A model generated the notes under the pieces. The model saw only the letters and a list, made by a program, of their open reading frames with translations. It was not told the DNA's origin and made no database searches. 64,000 bases of DNA, taken from the NCBI GenBank assembly GCA_017620525.1, contig JAGAUY010000093.1:1-64000 (forward strand), written 5' to 3'. The position numbers and the translations under genes are program-made. Shown here piece after piece: positions 1 through 8,017 of the stretch (within the stretch, counting starts at the first letter, position 1; every line of letters begins with the position of its first letter). Source of the stretch: Oscillospiraceae bacterium (GTDB lineage: Bacteria; Bacillota; Clostridia; Oscillospirales; Oscillospiraceae).

Positions 1-1566
1 AACACCAAGGACGATGCTCAGCAGATCGAGCAGGTCAACAACGCTGTTTCCGCTGGCTGCCAGGCCATCATCGTGGCTGCCAACGGCCCCGACGCCATCA
101 CTTCCGCTCTGCAGGAAGCTGCTGCTGCCGGCGTTAAGATCATCTACGTTGACTCCCCCGCAAACATGGACGCTGAGGCTACCTTCTCCACCGACAACCA
201 GGCTGCTGGCCAGACCGCTGGCGAGACCCTGCTGGCTGAGCTGGAAGCAAAGGGCATCACCGAAGGCACCATCGGCATCATCAACACCAACGCTGCTTCC
301 GACTCCACTCTGAAGCGTGAGGCTGGCTTCCGCGCTGCATTCGAAGGCTCCGCTTTCGAGATTCTGGAGACCCAGTACGGCGAGGGCGATGCTGCCAAGT
401 CCCAGTCCATCGCTGAGAACTACATCACTCAGGGCGTCGTCGGTATCTTCGGTACCAACGAAGGCTCCACCACCGGCGCAGGTAACGCCATCAAGGCTGC
501 TTCCTCTGATGTCGTCGTCGTTGGCTTCGACAAGTCCGATGCTATCCTGGGCCTGATCGAGGATGGCTACATCCTGGCTACCATGGCACAGAACCCCGAC
601 GTCATGGGTTACGAAGGCGTTAAGGCAGCTGTCGCTGTCCTGAACGGCGAAGACCTGGGCGGCAAGGTTGTTGACACCGGCGTTTCCGTTCTGACCGCTT
701 CCGGCTCCGCTGCTGAGGAAGAGCCCGCTCAGACCGCTGGCGAAAACTACAAGATCGCTCTGATCACCATGGACTCCATCGACCAGCACTGGGTCACCCT
801 GAACGAGGGCGCTCAGAAGGCCGCACAGGAGCTGGGTGTTACCGTTACTTACATGGCTCCCAACACCAAGGACGACGCTCAGCAGATTGAGCAGGTCAAC
901 AACGCTGTTGCTGCTGGCTGCCAGGCTATCATCGTTGCTGCCAACGGCCCCGACGCCATCACTTCCGCTCTGAAGGAAGCTGTCGCTGCCGGCGTCAAGA
1001 TCGTCTACGTTGACTCTCCCGCCAACATGGACGCTGAGGCTACCTTCTCCACCGACAACCAGGCTGCCGGCCAGACCGCTGGCGAGACCCTGCTGGCTGA
1101 GCTGCAGGCAAAGGGCATCACCGAAGGCGAGATCGGCATCATCAACACCAATGCTGCTTCTGACTCCACCCTGAAGCGTGAGGCTGGCTTCCGCGCTGCA
1201 TTCGAGGGCACCAACTTCACCATCCTGGAGACCCAGTACGGCGAGGGCGACGCTGCAAAGTCCCAGTCCATCGCTGAGAACTACATCACTCAGGGCGTCG
1301 TCGGCATCTTCGGCACCAACGAAGGTTCCACCACCGGCGCCGGCAATGCCATCAAGGCTGCTGCTTCCGATGTCGTCGTCGTTGGCTTCGACAAGTCCGA
1401 TGCTATCCTGGGCCTGATCGAGGACGGCTTCATCCTGGCTACCATGGCTCAGAACCCCGATGTCATGGGTTACGAAGGCGTTAAGGCAGCTGTCGCTGTC
1501 CTGAACGGCGAAGACCTGGGCGGTAAGGTCGTCGACACCGGCGTCTCTGTCCTGACCAAGGAGTAA
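1..1566 (+). CDS. Tandemly duplicated sugar ABC-transporter substrate-binding protein (5' partial)
   Basis: This reads open from base 1, so the start and signal peptide lie outside the window. It encodes periplasmic-binding-protein-4 type (ribose/xylose class) domains that would capture a sugar outside the membrane for an ABC importer. Two copies lie in one polypeptide with a period of 861 bp: copy 1 covers bases 1-696, an Ala/Ser/Glu-rich linker 697-741, and copy 2 742-1563. By my count the 232 overlapping residues differ at only 11 positions. Each copy carries the family segments around NTKDDAQQIEQ, VAANGPDAITSAL, FGTNEGSTTGAGNAI and VVGFDKSDA. The linker resembles the spacer that normally follows a lipoprotein Cys, as if a whole mature region had been duplicated in frame. 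The gene ends at a strong terminator. The sugar is not determinable; the neighbours suggest a pentose or hexose. No matching ATPase or permease is inside the window. Confidence 0.9.
   Translation, partial: NTKDDAQQIEQVNNAVSAGCQAIIVAANGPDAITSALQEAAAAGVKIIYVDSPANMDAEATFSTDNQAAGQTAGETLLAELEAKGITEGTIGIINTNAASDSTLKREAGFRAAFEGSAFEILETQYGEGDAAKSQSIAENYITQGVVGIFGTNEGSTTGAGNAIKAASSDVVVVGFDKSDAILGLIEDGYILATMAQNPDVMGYEGVKAAVAVLNGEDLGGKVVDTGVSVLTASGSAAEEEPAQTAGENYKIALITMDSIDQHWVTLNEGAQKAAQELGVTVTYMAPNTKDDAQQIEQVNNAVAAGCQAIIVAANGPDAITSALKEAVAAGVKIVYVDSPANMDAEATFSTDNQAAGQTAGETLLAELQAKGITEGEIGIINTNAASDSTLKREAGFRAAFEGTNFTILETQYGEGDAAKSQSIAENYITQGVVGIFGTNEGSTTGAGNAIKAAASDVVVVGFDKSDAILGLIEDGFILATMAQNPDVMGYEGVKAAVAVLNGEDLGGKVVDTGVSVLTKE
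697..741 (+). repeat. Inter-domain linker marking the 861-bp in-frame tandem duplication
   Basis: The repeat unit starting at base 1 reappears at base 862 in the same frame. The linker (ASGSAAEEEPAQTAG) separates the two binding domains and replaces the KE-stop end of the second copy. Confidence 0.85.
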
Positions 1567-1585
1567 TTCTTCAAAATTTTTCAGC

Positions 1586-1615
1586 AAAAACGCCGGATTC
1601 GTCCGGCGTTTTTGT
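1586..1615 (+). terminator. Intrinsic terminator after the tandem binding protein
   Basis: Stem CGCCGGA / TCCGGCG with a TTCG tetraloop, flanked by AAAAA and TTTTT. It separates the binding-protein gene from the lyxose isomerase unit. Confidence 0.93.
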
Positions 1616-1643
1616 TGAATCAAGCCATCGTATATGGTATGAT
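1615..1643 (+). promoter_or_regulatory. Sigma-A promoter for the lyxose isomerase-fructokinase unit
   Basis: TTGAAT (1615-1620), 17-bp spacer, TATGAT (1638-1643). It lies just downstream of a terminator and about 30 bp before the ribosome site AGGAGG. Confidence 0.8.
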
Positions 1644-1675
1644 ATACGAGACAAAAACAACAGGAGGTATACCCA

Positions 1676-2365
1676 ATGAAACGCAGTGAAATCAATGCCG
1701 CGCTGAAAGAACTGGAAGCAATGGTGAACGAATACAAGTTCGCTCTGCCTCCTTTCTGCCACTTTACCCCCGAGGAATGGCAGGAGAAGGGCCACGAGTA
1801 CGACGAGGTTCGTGACTGCATGCTGGGCTGGGACATCACCGACTATGGTATGGGTGATTTCAGCAAGTATGGCTTCTCTCTGATCACCATCCGCAACGGC
1901 AACCGCGCTATGGCTGACAAGTATCCCAAGGTCTATGCTGAGAAGATCCTGTATCTGAAGGAAGGCCAGTATGCACTGAACCACTTCCACTGGTACAAGA
2001 CCGAGGACATCATCAACCGCGGCGGCGGCAACTGCCTGATCCGTGTTTACAACAGCCTGCCCAACGAAGAGATCGACTACGAATCCGATGTCACCGTCCA
2101 TACCGATGGCCGCACCTACACCGTTCCCGCCGGCACCCAGGTTCGCCTGACTCCCGGTGAGAGTATCCACATTCAGCAGTATATGTACCACGACTTCGAA
2201 GTTGAGCCCGGTACCGGCGCTGTTCTGCTGGGCGAGGTCAGCCAGTGCAACGATGACAATACCGACAACCGCTTCAATCCTCCCGCCGGCCGCTTCCCCG
2301 CCATCGAAGAGGACGAAGCTCCCTACCGTCTGCTGTGCAACGAGTATCCCGCTGCTAAGGATTAA
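1676..2365 (+). CDS. D-lyxose/D-mannose ketol-isomerase, YdaE family
   Basis: This 229-residue product matches the length and sequence of the D-lyxose isomerase family (cupin fold, Mn2+-dependent). Members interconvert D-lyxose and D-xylulose and usually also D-mannose and D-fructose. Metal-ligand segments are visible: NHFHWYKTED near residues 102-111 supplies two His and a Glu, and the fourth His lies in QYMYHDFEVEPG near residue 178. The start is ATG behind AGGAGG. Its stop lies 14 bases before the next start, so it is co-transcribed with the fructokinase. That pairing suggests D-mannose to D-fructose to fructose-6-phosphate, or entry of lyxose; which one is inferred, not shown. It has its own promoter. 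Confidence 0.88.
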   Translation: MKRSEINAALKELEAMVNEYKFALPPFCHFTPEEWQEKGHEYDEVRDCMLGWDITDYGMGDFSKYGFSLITIRNGNRAMADKYPKVYAEKILYLKEGQYALNHFHWYKTEDIINRGGGNCLIRVYNSLPNEEIDYESDVTVHTDGRTYTVPAGTQVRLTPGESIHIQQYMYHDFEVEPGTGAVLLGEVSQCNDDNTDNRFNPPAGRFPAIEEDEAPYRLLCNEYPAAKD

Positions 2366-2379
2366 CAGGAGAATTGGCC

Positions 2380-3336
2380 ATGTATGACGTGATTGCACTG
2401 GGCGAACTTCTGATTGATTTCGCCTCCAAGTCTGTGGATGCCGCAGGCTATCCCACCATGGCTGCCAATCCCGGCGGCGCTCCCGGCAATTTCCTGGCCG
2501 CTCTGAATGCCTACGGTGCAAAGACCGCGTTTCTGGGCAAGGTGGGCGACGACGCCTTCGGCCATCTGCTGCTGGGCACCATGAGCCAGGCCGGTATTGA
2601 GACCAAGGGCATCGTGGTGGATCCCACCGTGTTTACGACTCTGGCTTTCGTCACCTTTGATGACAAGGGCGACCGCTCCTTCAGCTTTGCCAGAAAACCC
2701 GGAGCTGATACCCAGCTGCGCTGGGAGGATGTGGACAAGTCCCTCATCGACGAGGCCAAGGTGTTCCATTTCGGTACCCTGAGCCTGACTGATGAACCTG
2801 TCCGCACCACTACCCAGAAGGCTGTTGCCTATGCCAGGGAGCAGGGCAAGCTGATCACCTATGACCCCAACCTGCGCAAGCCCCTGTGGAAGAGTGAGGA
2901 AGAGGCCAAGGATCAGATCCTGTGGGGTCTGTACCAGGCTGATGTGGTCAAGATCAGCGATGAGGAAGTGGAATTCCTGTGGAACTGCAGCCCTGAAGAG
3001 GGTGCAGACAAGCTGCTCAATGAGTACGGTGTCAGTCTGGCCATGGTAACCCTTGGTCCCGACGGCTGCTATCTGAAGACTGCGAACGCTGTCTGCAAGG
3101 CTCCCGGCCCCAAGGTCAGCCCAATCGACACCACCGGCGCCGGCGATATTTTCGGCGGCAGTGCCGTGTCCCGGCTGCTGGAGCTGAATAAGGCTGTTTC
3201 CGAGCTGACTGCTGAGGACCTGGCCTACATTGGCTATTTTGCCACCACCGCTGCAAGTCTGTCCACCGAGCATATCGGCGGCATTCCCAGCATCCAGGAC
3301 AAGGCTGTTGTTCTGGAAAAGATGAAGACCCTGTAA
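2380..3336 (+). CDS. Fructokinase, PfkB/ribokinase family
   Basis: A 318-residue PfkB-family sugar kinase, cytoplasmic, ATP-dependent, most like fructokinases of the ScrK/FrkA type. Visible signatures are the N-terminal GELLIDF, the sugar-binding NPGGAPGNFLAAL near residue 29, GKVGDDAFG near residue 54, YDPNLR near residue 165, and the C-terminal DTTGAGDIFGG near residue 249, with the catalytic Asp in GAGD. ATG at 2380 follows AGGAGA at normal spacing; a TTG at 2374 in the same frame is too close to that site. It is the second gene of the unit with the isomerase, so fructose from mannose is a plausible substrate. A strong hairpin follows. Confidence 0.87.
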   Translation: MYDVIALGELLIDFASKSVDAAGYPTMAANPGGAPGNFLAALNAYGAKTAFLGKVGDDAFGHLLLGTMSQAGIETKGIVVDPTVFTTLAFVTFDDKGDRSFSFARKPGADTQLRWEDVDKSLIDEAKVFHFGTLSLTDEPVRTTTQKAVAYAREQGKLITYDPNLRKPLWKSEEEAKDQILWGLYQADVVKISDEEVEFLWNCSPEEGADKLLNEYGVSLAMVTLGPDGCYLKTANAVCKAPGPKVSPIDTTGAGDIFGGSAVSRLLELNKAVSELTAEDLAYIGYFATTAASLSTEHIGGIPSIQDKAVVLEKMKTL

Positions 3337-3345
3337 AAACAAATT

Positions 3346-3387
3346 ACGCACCGGAAATCATGACGATTTTCGGTGCGTTTTATTTTT
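3346..3387 (+). terminator. Intrinsic terminator of the isomerase-fructokinase operon
   Basis: Stem ACGCACCG (3346-3353) / CGGTGCGT (3371-3378), extended by AAAT/ATTT, followed by a T-rich run. Confidence 0.88.
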
Positions 3388-3396
3388 GGAAAGAGA

Positions 3397-3426
3397 AACC
3401 GCCTGAGCCGGCTGACTCAGGCGGTT
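3397..3426 (-). terminator. Terminator of the FGGY kinase / glycyl-radical operon
   Basis: AACCGCCTGAG (3397-3407) pairs with CTCAGGCGGTT (3416-3426). It lies 7 bases past the kinase stop; read on the minus strand it is followed by TTTCTCTTTCC. Confidence 0.8.
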
Positions 3427-3432
3427 GATGCA

Positions 3433-4737
3433 TTAATTGCAGTGCTTTGCGGCGTAGATGGCGGCACCGCAGGCGGCTTCCTCGTCGTTTTGGGACAGAA
3501 TCAGAGGACAGCCGAAGGTATCTTCAAAGATCCTGCACAGATGCTTGTTGCGGCGCAGGCCGTTGCCGGAGCCGATCATGGCCACGGGAGCTTTACCGCC
3601 CATGTCCAGATAACCGCGGTACATATCGTACAGTTCATCGGCCATGCCGTGCATGATGCTGTAGGTGAAATGCAGGGGAGTGAAATTCTCGGTGCCGATA
3701 CCGCTGACAGAGCCTCTCAGACTGGGATCTTTCCGGGTACCCTGGAAGAGGGTCACGGCCGTGGGATAATTGCTGATGGGCTCGTTTTCCTCCAGCATCC
3801 GGGTCATGGCTTCGTAGACGCTGTCATCGGAGCCGGTGGCCATTTTTACAGTCTGGCGGAAGAAATTCTCCAGCATGGCATAGCTTCTGCCGCCGCAGAG
3901 GGATGCACCGACCAGCAGCCACCCGCCGTCGGGGAAGGGGCGGGTCTCCAGTGTCTGGGTCTGCATATGGCTGGGGGAGTAGACGGAGATCTGGCTTCCG
4001 GTGCCCACATTGACCAGCAGCACATCGGTGCGGCCGCCGGTGGCGCCCAGGAAGCTGGCCTGGTTGTCGCCGATACCGGCATAGACAGGAATGCCCAGAG
4101 GCCCGGTGCCCAGACAGGGATCCGTCATCAGCTGGGGTACCAGGTCCATGCCGATGCCGGCGGTTTCCAACGCTTTGGCATCAAAGCAGCCCTTGGGACC
4201 GTCATACAGGCCCAGGCTAGCGGCGTCGGTAGGCTCCATCAGAGGTGTCGTGAGACCTGCCAGCTTCATGGCGATGTAGTCATGGATGGTGCAGAAGGTC
4301 GCTGCGTCGGCGGGAACCAGTCCGTGATTCAGATTGTAGTAATGGGTGACCATGCCGTAGCCGGTGGCAACCGCGTAACCGGTCAGCTGGGACAGGTGTG
4401 CGGCCCAGCTGGAAGTTTCGTCATAGGGAAGGTCGCCGCGGCCATCCTGCCAGATGTACAGGGGGCTGACCGGATCGCCTGCGGCATTCAGATAGACAAT
4501 GCCGTGCATCTGACCGGTCATGCCGATGGCTGTTACGTCGGGATGCTCTGCCAGCAGTTCCTTCACGGATGCCAGAGCCTTGTCGTAAATCAGGTTGGGA
4601 TCCTGAATCTTCTCCCAGCTTTCGCCGGTGAGAAAGCTGTCGTTTTTAACGGTTTTTGCGCTCAGAACACCCAGTTCATTGTCGTGTACCACCGCGGAAA
4701 TGGTGGTGGTGCCAATATCAAGTCCTAACGTCTTCAT
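3433..4737 (-). CDS. FGGY-family carbohydrate kinase, sedoheptulokinase-like
   Basis: This 434-residue ATP-dependent sugar kinase has the actin-like FGGY fold. LGLDIGTTTISAVV (residues 4-17) is the first phosphate loop, GMTGQMHGIVY near residue 72 is the sugar loop, VYAGIGDNQASFLGA and NVGTGSQIS form the second lobe, and GSGNGLRRN near residue 390 is the adenosine motif. The GQMHG and WQDGRG wording resembles sedoheptulokinases more than xylulokinases, and the protein is shorter than most FGGY kinases (about 480-500). It starts 9 bases after the glycyl-radical enzyme stop, so the two are probably translationally linked. Its substrate is likely the sugar or polyol handled by that enzyme, but the sequence does not say which. 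It is third and last in the minus-strand operon. Confidence 0.82.
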   Translation of the reverse strand: MKTLGLDIGTTTISAVVHDNELGVLSAKTVKNDSFLTGESWEKIQDPNLIYDKALASVKELLAEHPDVTAIGMTGQMHGIVYLNAAGDPVSPLYIWQDGRGDLPYDETSSWAAHLSQLTGYAVATGYGMVTHYYNLNHGLVPADAATFCTIHDYIAMKLAGLTTPLMEPTDAASLGLYDGPKGCFDAKALETAGIGMDLVPQLMTDPCLGTGPLGIPVYAGIGDNQASFLGATGGRTDVLLVNVGTGSQISVYSPSHMQTQTLETRPFPDGGWLLVGASLCGGRSYAMLENFFRQTVKMATGSDDSVYEAMTRMLEENEPISNYPTAVTLFQGTRKDPSLRGSVSGIGTENFTPLHFTYSIMHGMADELYDMYRGYLDMGGKAPVAMIGSGNGLRRNKHLCRIFEDTFGCPLILSQNDEEAACGAAIYAAKHCN

Positions 4738-4746
4738 GGCAGTACC

Positions 4747-7113
4747 TCAGCAGCAGGTGGACATGGGATCCAGGCGGCGGATGATATCCTCCTGGATGGC
4801 AGGGGACAGATCCAGGAAGTTGACGAAGGTGCCGTGGATACGCATAATGTACACACCGTTGGGAGCATACTTCTTGGGATTGGCCAGAACCTTGCGCAGG
4901 GTATCGGGGGTGGTGACGTTGACGTAGAGGTAGAAAGGAGCGCGGTTGCTGTTCATGGGGTTGAAAAACAGAGGCTTGAGAATGCGGTCGCGGAACTGCA
5001 GGCCCTTGCCTTCCATGGTCTCGGCGGTGAAGTACTTGGGATCAACGCCGAAGTGGGATGCCACACCGCCGTTGAACAGGTGGAAGGGCAGCTTCATGGT
5101 GGACAGGGTGCGCAGGCCCAGACCGTTGGTTGCATCGCCGAACAGGGGGTCAATACCGTAGCCCATCATTTCACGGGCAGAGCGGGCATCGGGAGTCGCG
5201 CCAACCCAATAGCCGTAGGTCAGATGGGTGGAGGGGCTGGACCAGTCGGGGCGGAAGGGGTTGCCCAGATAGTTCTTCAGATTCTTGACCACACAGGAGA
5301 CCTTTTCGGCCAGTTCCACGGCAGCAGCATCGGCTTCAGGATCGTTGTTGCCGAACTTGGGGCAGTTGTGCAGATATTCCTTCAGTTCCTCGTAGCCTTC
5401 GAAATTGCACTTCAGAGCGGCAATCAGATTCTCAGCATCCTCGGGACGCTCTGCCAGCAGATGCTCCACAGCCACGAAGGAGTCGGAGACCACACTCAGA
5501 CCGTGGATCAGACAGCCGGAGCCATGGTACTTGGTTCCCTGTTCCTGAGGATCGCGGCAGTCCACGGCAGTTTCCAGACCGCCCATGAAGCAGCTCAGGA
5601 AGGGAACGCGCAGGTGGGACAGTGCCAGGCTGGCGCCGTTGGCGGATTCTGCCATCTTCCGGGTGAAGAAGTCCAGGTTTTCATAGAACAGGCGCTTCAG
5701 ATTCTGCAAGGTCTCCTGAGCGGAGCGTTCGACCTGGGGGCCGATCGCTGCGCCGGTAATCAGGGACTTACCGCCGGTGAGGGTCAGCTCCAGAATCTTG
5801 GCCAGATTCAGCCAGGAGTTGGTGGTATTGCCGGAGTCCTTGCCCATGATCAGAGGCTCCTGACAGCCGGCTACGGAGTAGTCAGGCAGGTCGGCATCCT
5901 CGATGCCGTTTTCACGCAGAGTCTGGAACAGGGAGTCATCGTTGAAAATGGAGGGAGTCAGGCAACCGGGGGTAAAGAAGAAGCGGCCCAACTCCTCGTA
6001 GAGTTTTTCGGGGGTGTTCTCGTGCAGCTTCACGGACAGAATGGGCTGGGGCAGATTCATCTCGTAGTAGGCGTCCAGAATGGCGTAGCTCATGGGGTTG
6101 GTCAGATCATTGCCGTCCACATCACGGCCGCTGATCAGCACGTTCTGGGAGATGGCCCAGCTGCGCTCACCGACGTTGAAGAACACCAGGAAATGCTCAA
6201 ACAGGGCGGCTGCCTGCTCACGTGTCAGACCATCAGCGGCGCGGTAGGGTTCGAAGATCCGGTCGGCGTTGCCGACGGAGAATGCGAAGGGGTTGGGTGC
6301 CTGCTCGATGCACATCATCTGCCAGAGGATCAGGTAAGCCTGCATGGCTTCATAGGTGTTGCGGGCACCAAATTCGGGAACATGGCGCAGCGTTGCAGCC
6401 ATCAGTTCGAAGATCTCCTTCTGTTCGCCCTCGGCGGCCTTTGCGTTTTCCTCGGCGATGGCGGCGTAGCGGTGAGCCAGCTTGATGGCGCACTTCAGGG
6501 CGCGGGCCATGCAGCGCAGGTTATAGGCATGGGTCTCGTCCAGTGCGGGCAGCTTTTCTTCGATTTCGCTGAGCAGGGTGCTCAGACCGACCTTCATTGC
6601 GCGGCGGAAATCGGGGATCAGATGGCCGGTGACCTGCTCGACGAAATAGGCGACTTCTTCGGTGTATTCGCCGCAGGCACCGTAGACCTTGTTCAGGTCG
6701 CGGACATAGTCGCTGTCGGAAGCGCGCTCACGCATGGCGGCGATCCGCTCAGCAGGAACTTCTTCGGTGGGGGTTGCGTAGTCATAGACCTCCAGGGGGT
6801 CGCAGTAGCCGCGGAAGGTTTCAACCTTGAAGGCGGGGTTGATCAGAGCATAGCTGGCAGCGAAAGCATCGCGCTGGGTGCCAGCGAAGATGGCATTGGA
6901 GCTAATCTCCAGGGGCAGCTTCTCGATGATGGCCTCCAGCTCCAGGGCAGCCTTTTCTTCTTCGCCCAGCTGCAGACCCTGGGATGCGTCAGCGGCGATC
7001 TCCCGGGACAGGAACCAGCCGTTCAGAATCTTCTTGGTCTGGCGCTCTTCGGTGAAAAGGGCTTTTGCTTTTTCGGTCAGCAGCGCAGGGGAGTGGTTTG
7101 CAAAAATTTCCAT
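4747..7113 (-). CDS. Glycyl radical enzyme (pyruvate formate-lyase superfamily), unassigned class
   Basis: A 788-residue enzyme with both hallmarks of the glycyl radical superfamily. The thiyl-radical loop is AGCQEP, with catalytic Cys417 and Glu419, the Cys-x-Glu arrangement of the dehydratase/lyase branch. The C-terminal glycyl loop is RIHGTFVNF, with radical Gly761 and 27 residues after it. Most relatives have RVxGY there, so Ile, His and especially Thr are unusual. ATG at 7113 is chosen because GGAGG lies 8 bases upstream; an in-frame ATG at 7137 lacks a site. It is co-transcribed between its activase (30 bp upstream) and a sugar kinase (9 bp downstream). The sugar context argues for a polyol, sugar or sugar-acid substrate. 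I would not call it pyruvate formate-lyase, because the CC active-site pair is absent. Strictly anaerobic chemistry. Confidence 0.88.
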   Translation of the reverse strand: MEIFANHSPALLTEKAKALFTEERQTKKILNGWFLSREIAADASQGLQLGEEEKAALELEAIIEKLPLEISSNAIFAGTQRDAFAASYALINPAFKVETFRGYCDPLEVYDYATPTEEVPAERIAAMRERASDSDYVRDLNKVYGACGEYTEEVAYFVEQVTGHLIPDFRRAMKVGLSTLLSEIEEKLPALDETHAYNLRCMARALKCAIKLAHRYAAIAEENAKAAEGEQKEIFELMAATLRHVPEFGARNTYEAMQAYLILWQMMCIEQAPNPFAFSVGNADRIFEPYRAADGLTREQAAALFEHFLVFFNVGERSWAISQNVLISGRDVDGNDLTNPMSYAILDAYYEMNLPQPILSVKLHENTPEKLYEELGRFFFTPGCLTPSIFNDDSLFQTLRENGIEDADLPDYSVAGCQEPLIMGKDSGNTTNSWLNLAKILELTLTGGKSLITGAAIGPQVERSAQETLQNLKRLFYENLDFFTRKMAESANGASLALSHLRVPFLSCFMGGLETAVDCRDPQEQGTKYHGSGCLIHGLSVVSDSFVAVEHLLAERPEDAENLIAALKCNFEGYEELKEYLHNCPKFGNNDPEADAAAVELAEKVSCVVKNLKNYLGNPFRPDWSSPSTHLTYGYWVGATPDARSAREMMGYGIDPLFGDATNGLGLRTLSTMKLPFHLFNGGVASHFGVDPKYFTAETMEGKGLQFRDRILKPLFFNPMNSNRAPFYLYVNVTTPDTLRKVLANPKKYAPNGVYIMRIHGTFVNFLDLSPAIQEDIIRRLDPMSTCC

Positions 7114-7143
7114 GATATCGTTCCTCCGGTTTATCAATGTTAG

Positions 7144-7872
7144 TCAGGTTCGGATGAGGGGAATGCCGCCGGCAGTCAGGATCTGACGGAACTGCGCCAG
7201 CATTGCAGGGGTGATTCTTGCTTCATCGGTCATGGTGTATTCCAGACCGCAGGTTTTGTATTTGTCCTTGCCGAATTCGTGGTAGGGAAGCAATTCCAGA
7301 GTGCCGTTGCCCGGCAGACCCAGATCATTGAAGAGCTTCACAAAACCTTCGGCATCCGCGGCGGAAGCATTGAAGCCTCCGATCAGGGGAATTCGCAGCG
7401 CAGGATGCTTGCCTGCGGCAATGGCCAGGGCAATGTTTTTGTGAGTCAAAGCATTGGAGATGCCGGTGACGGTCCGGTGCTTTTCCAAATCGTAGTGCTT
7501 GCAGTCCATGATCAGGTGATCCACCAGCGGAAACAGCTCCGGCAGGCGGGTATTGATGCCGTTGGTCTCAATGGCGGTGTGGATGCCCAGTTCTTTCAGC
7601 CTGGTCAGAAATTCCTTCACTGCGTCGAACTGCATGGTGATCTCACCGCCGGTAAGGGTGATGCCGCCGCCGTCAAAGAACATCATCTGGCATGACTGCA
7701 CTTCCGCAACCAGCGCATCGATGCTGCGCGCGGTACCGCCGGAGCAGGCAAGTCCTTCCGGATTGGAGCACCAGGGACAGTGCAGATTGCACCCTTGCAG
7801 ATGATATACCAGCCGATTGCCGGGACCATCCTGAGAATAATTGAAACCTTTTTGAAAAATTCGGATTTCCAT
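7144..7872 (-). CDS. Glycyl-radical enzyme activating protein (radical SAM)
   Basis: A 242-residue radical SAM activase that installs the radical on Gly761 of the downstream enzyme using S-adenosylmethionine and one 4Fe-4S cluster. The cluster motif is C28-x3-C32-x2-C35 within GCNLHCPWCSNPE, followed by the GGE SAM motif in LTGGEITMQ. It lacks the ferredoxin-like insertion with two extra clusters common in dehydratase activases, so it is short like PflA (about 245 residues). First gene of the operon: ATG at 7872 behind AGGAGG, with a near-consensus promoter immediately upstream whose -35 box lies inside an operator-like palindrome. Confidence 0.9.
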   Translation of the reverse strand: MEIRIFQKGFNYSQDGPGNRLVYHLQGCNLHCPWCSNPEGLACSGGTARSIDALVAEVQSCQMMFFDGGGITLTGGEITMQFDAVKEFLTRLKELGIHTAIETNGINTRLPELFPLVDHLIMDCKHYDLEKHRTVTGISNALTHKNIALAIAAGKHPALRIPLIGGFNASAADAEGFVKLFNDLGLPGNGTLELLPYHEFGKDKYKTCGLEYTMTDEARITPAMLAQFRQILTAGGIPLIRT

Positions 7873-7891
7873 GTCAGCACCTCCTGAAAAT

Positions 7892-7920
7892 ACTATATCA
7901 AGTTCTGATTAGTTTGTCAA
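7892..7920 (-). promoter_or_regulatory. Near-consensus promoter for the glycyl-radical operon
   Basis: On the minus strand: TTGACA (7920-7915), 17-bp spacer, TATAGT (7897-7892). It lies 19 bp upstream of the activase ATG. Its -35 box is one arm of the palindrome at 7911-7935. Confidence 0.87.
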
Positions 7921-7935
7921 TCGGATTGACAAAAA
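7911..7935. promoter_or_regulatory. Operator-like inverted repeat between divergent promoters (ROK/XylR-like)
   Basis: TTTGTCAA (7913-7920), 5-bp centre, TTGACAAA (7926-7933); perfect 8-bp arms, nearly continued by AG at the left. The shape AGTTTGT...ACAAA is like operators of ROK-family sugar repressors. It covers the -35 of the minus-strand promoter and sits just upstream of the plus-strand -35. The ROK regulator encoded at 9092-10201 is the obvious candidate ligand; this is inference. Confidence 0.6.
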
Positions 7936-7948
7936 GATGTTTCATTTA

Positions 7949-7977
7949 TTGACAAAACGTTGCCTTGCTCCTATAAT
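7949..7977 (+). promoter_or_regulatory. Consensus promoter for the mannose-6-P-isomerase-like gene and ROK regulator
   Basis: TTGACA (7949-7954), 17-bp spacer, TATAAT (7972-7977): a perfect sigma-A promoter about 40 bp before the ATG at 8018. Confidence 0.9.
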
Positions 7978-8017
7978 GAATATGATCATAAAACCAATCA
8001 CAGGGAGGAACAATTCA

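Noticed and set aside
1..1566. Two separate adjacent binding-protein genes
   Set aside because: The frame is continuous through the linker, with no stop, start or ribosome site between the copies.
4747..7113. Calling the glycyl radical enzyme pyruvate formate-lyase
   Set aside because: PFL has a Cys-Cys pair; this protein has a GCQEP loop, typical of dehydratase/lyase members.
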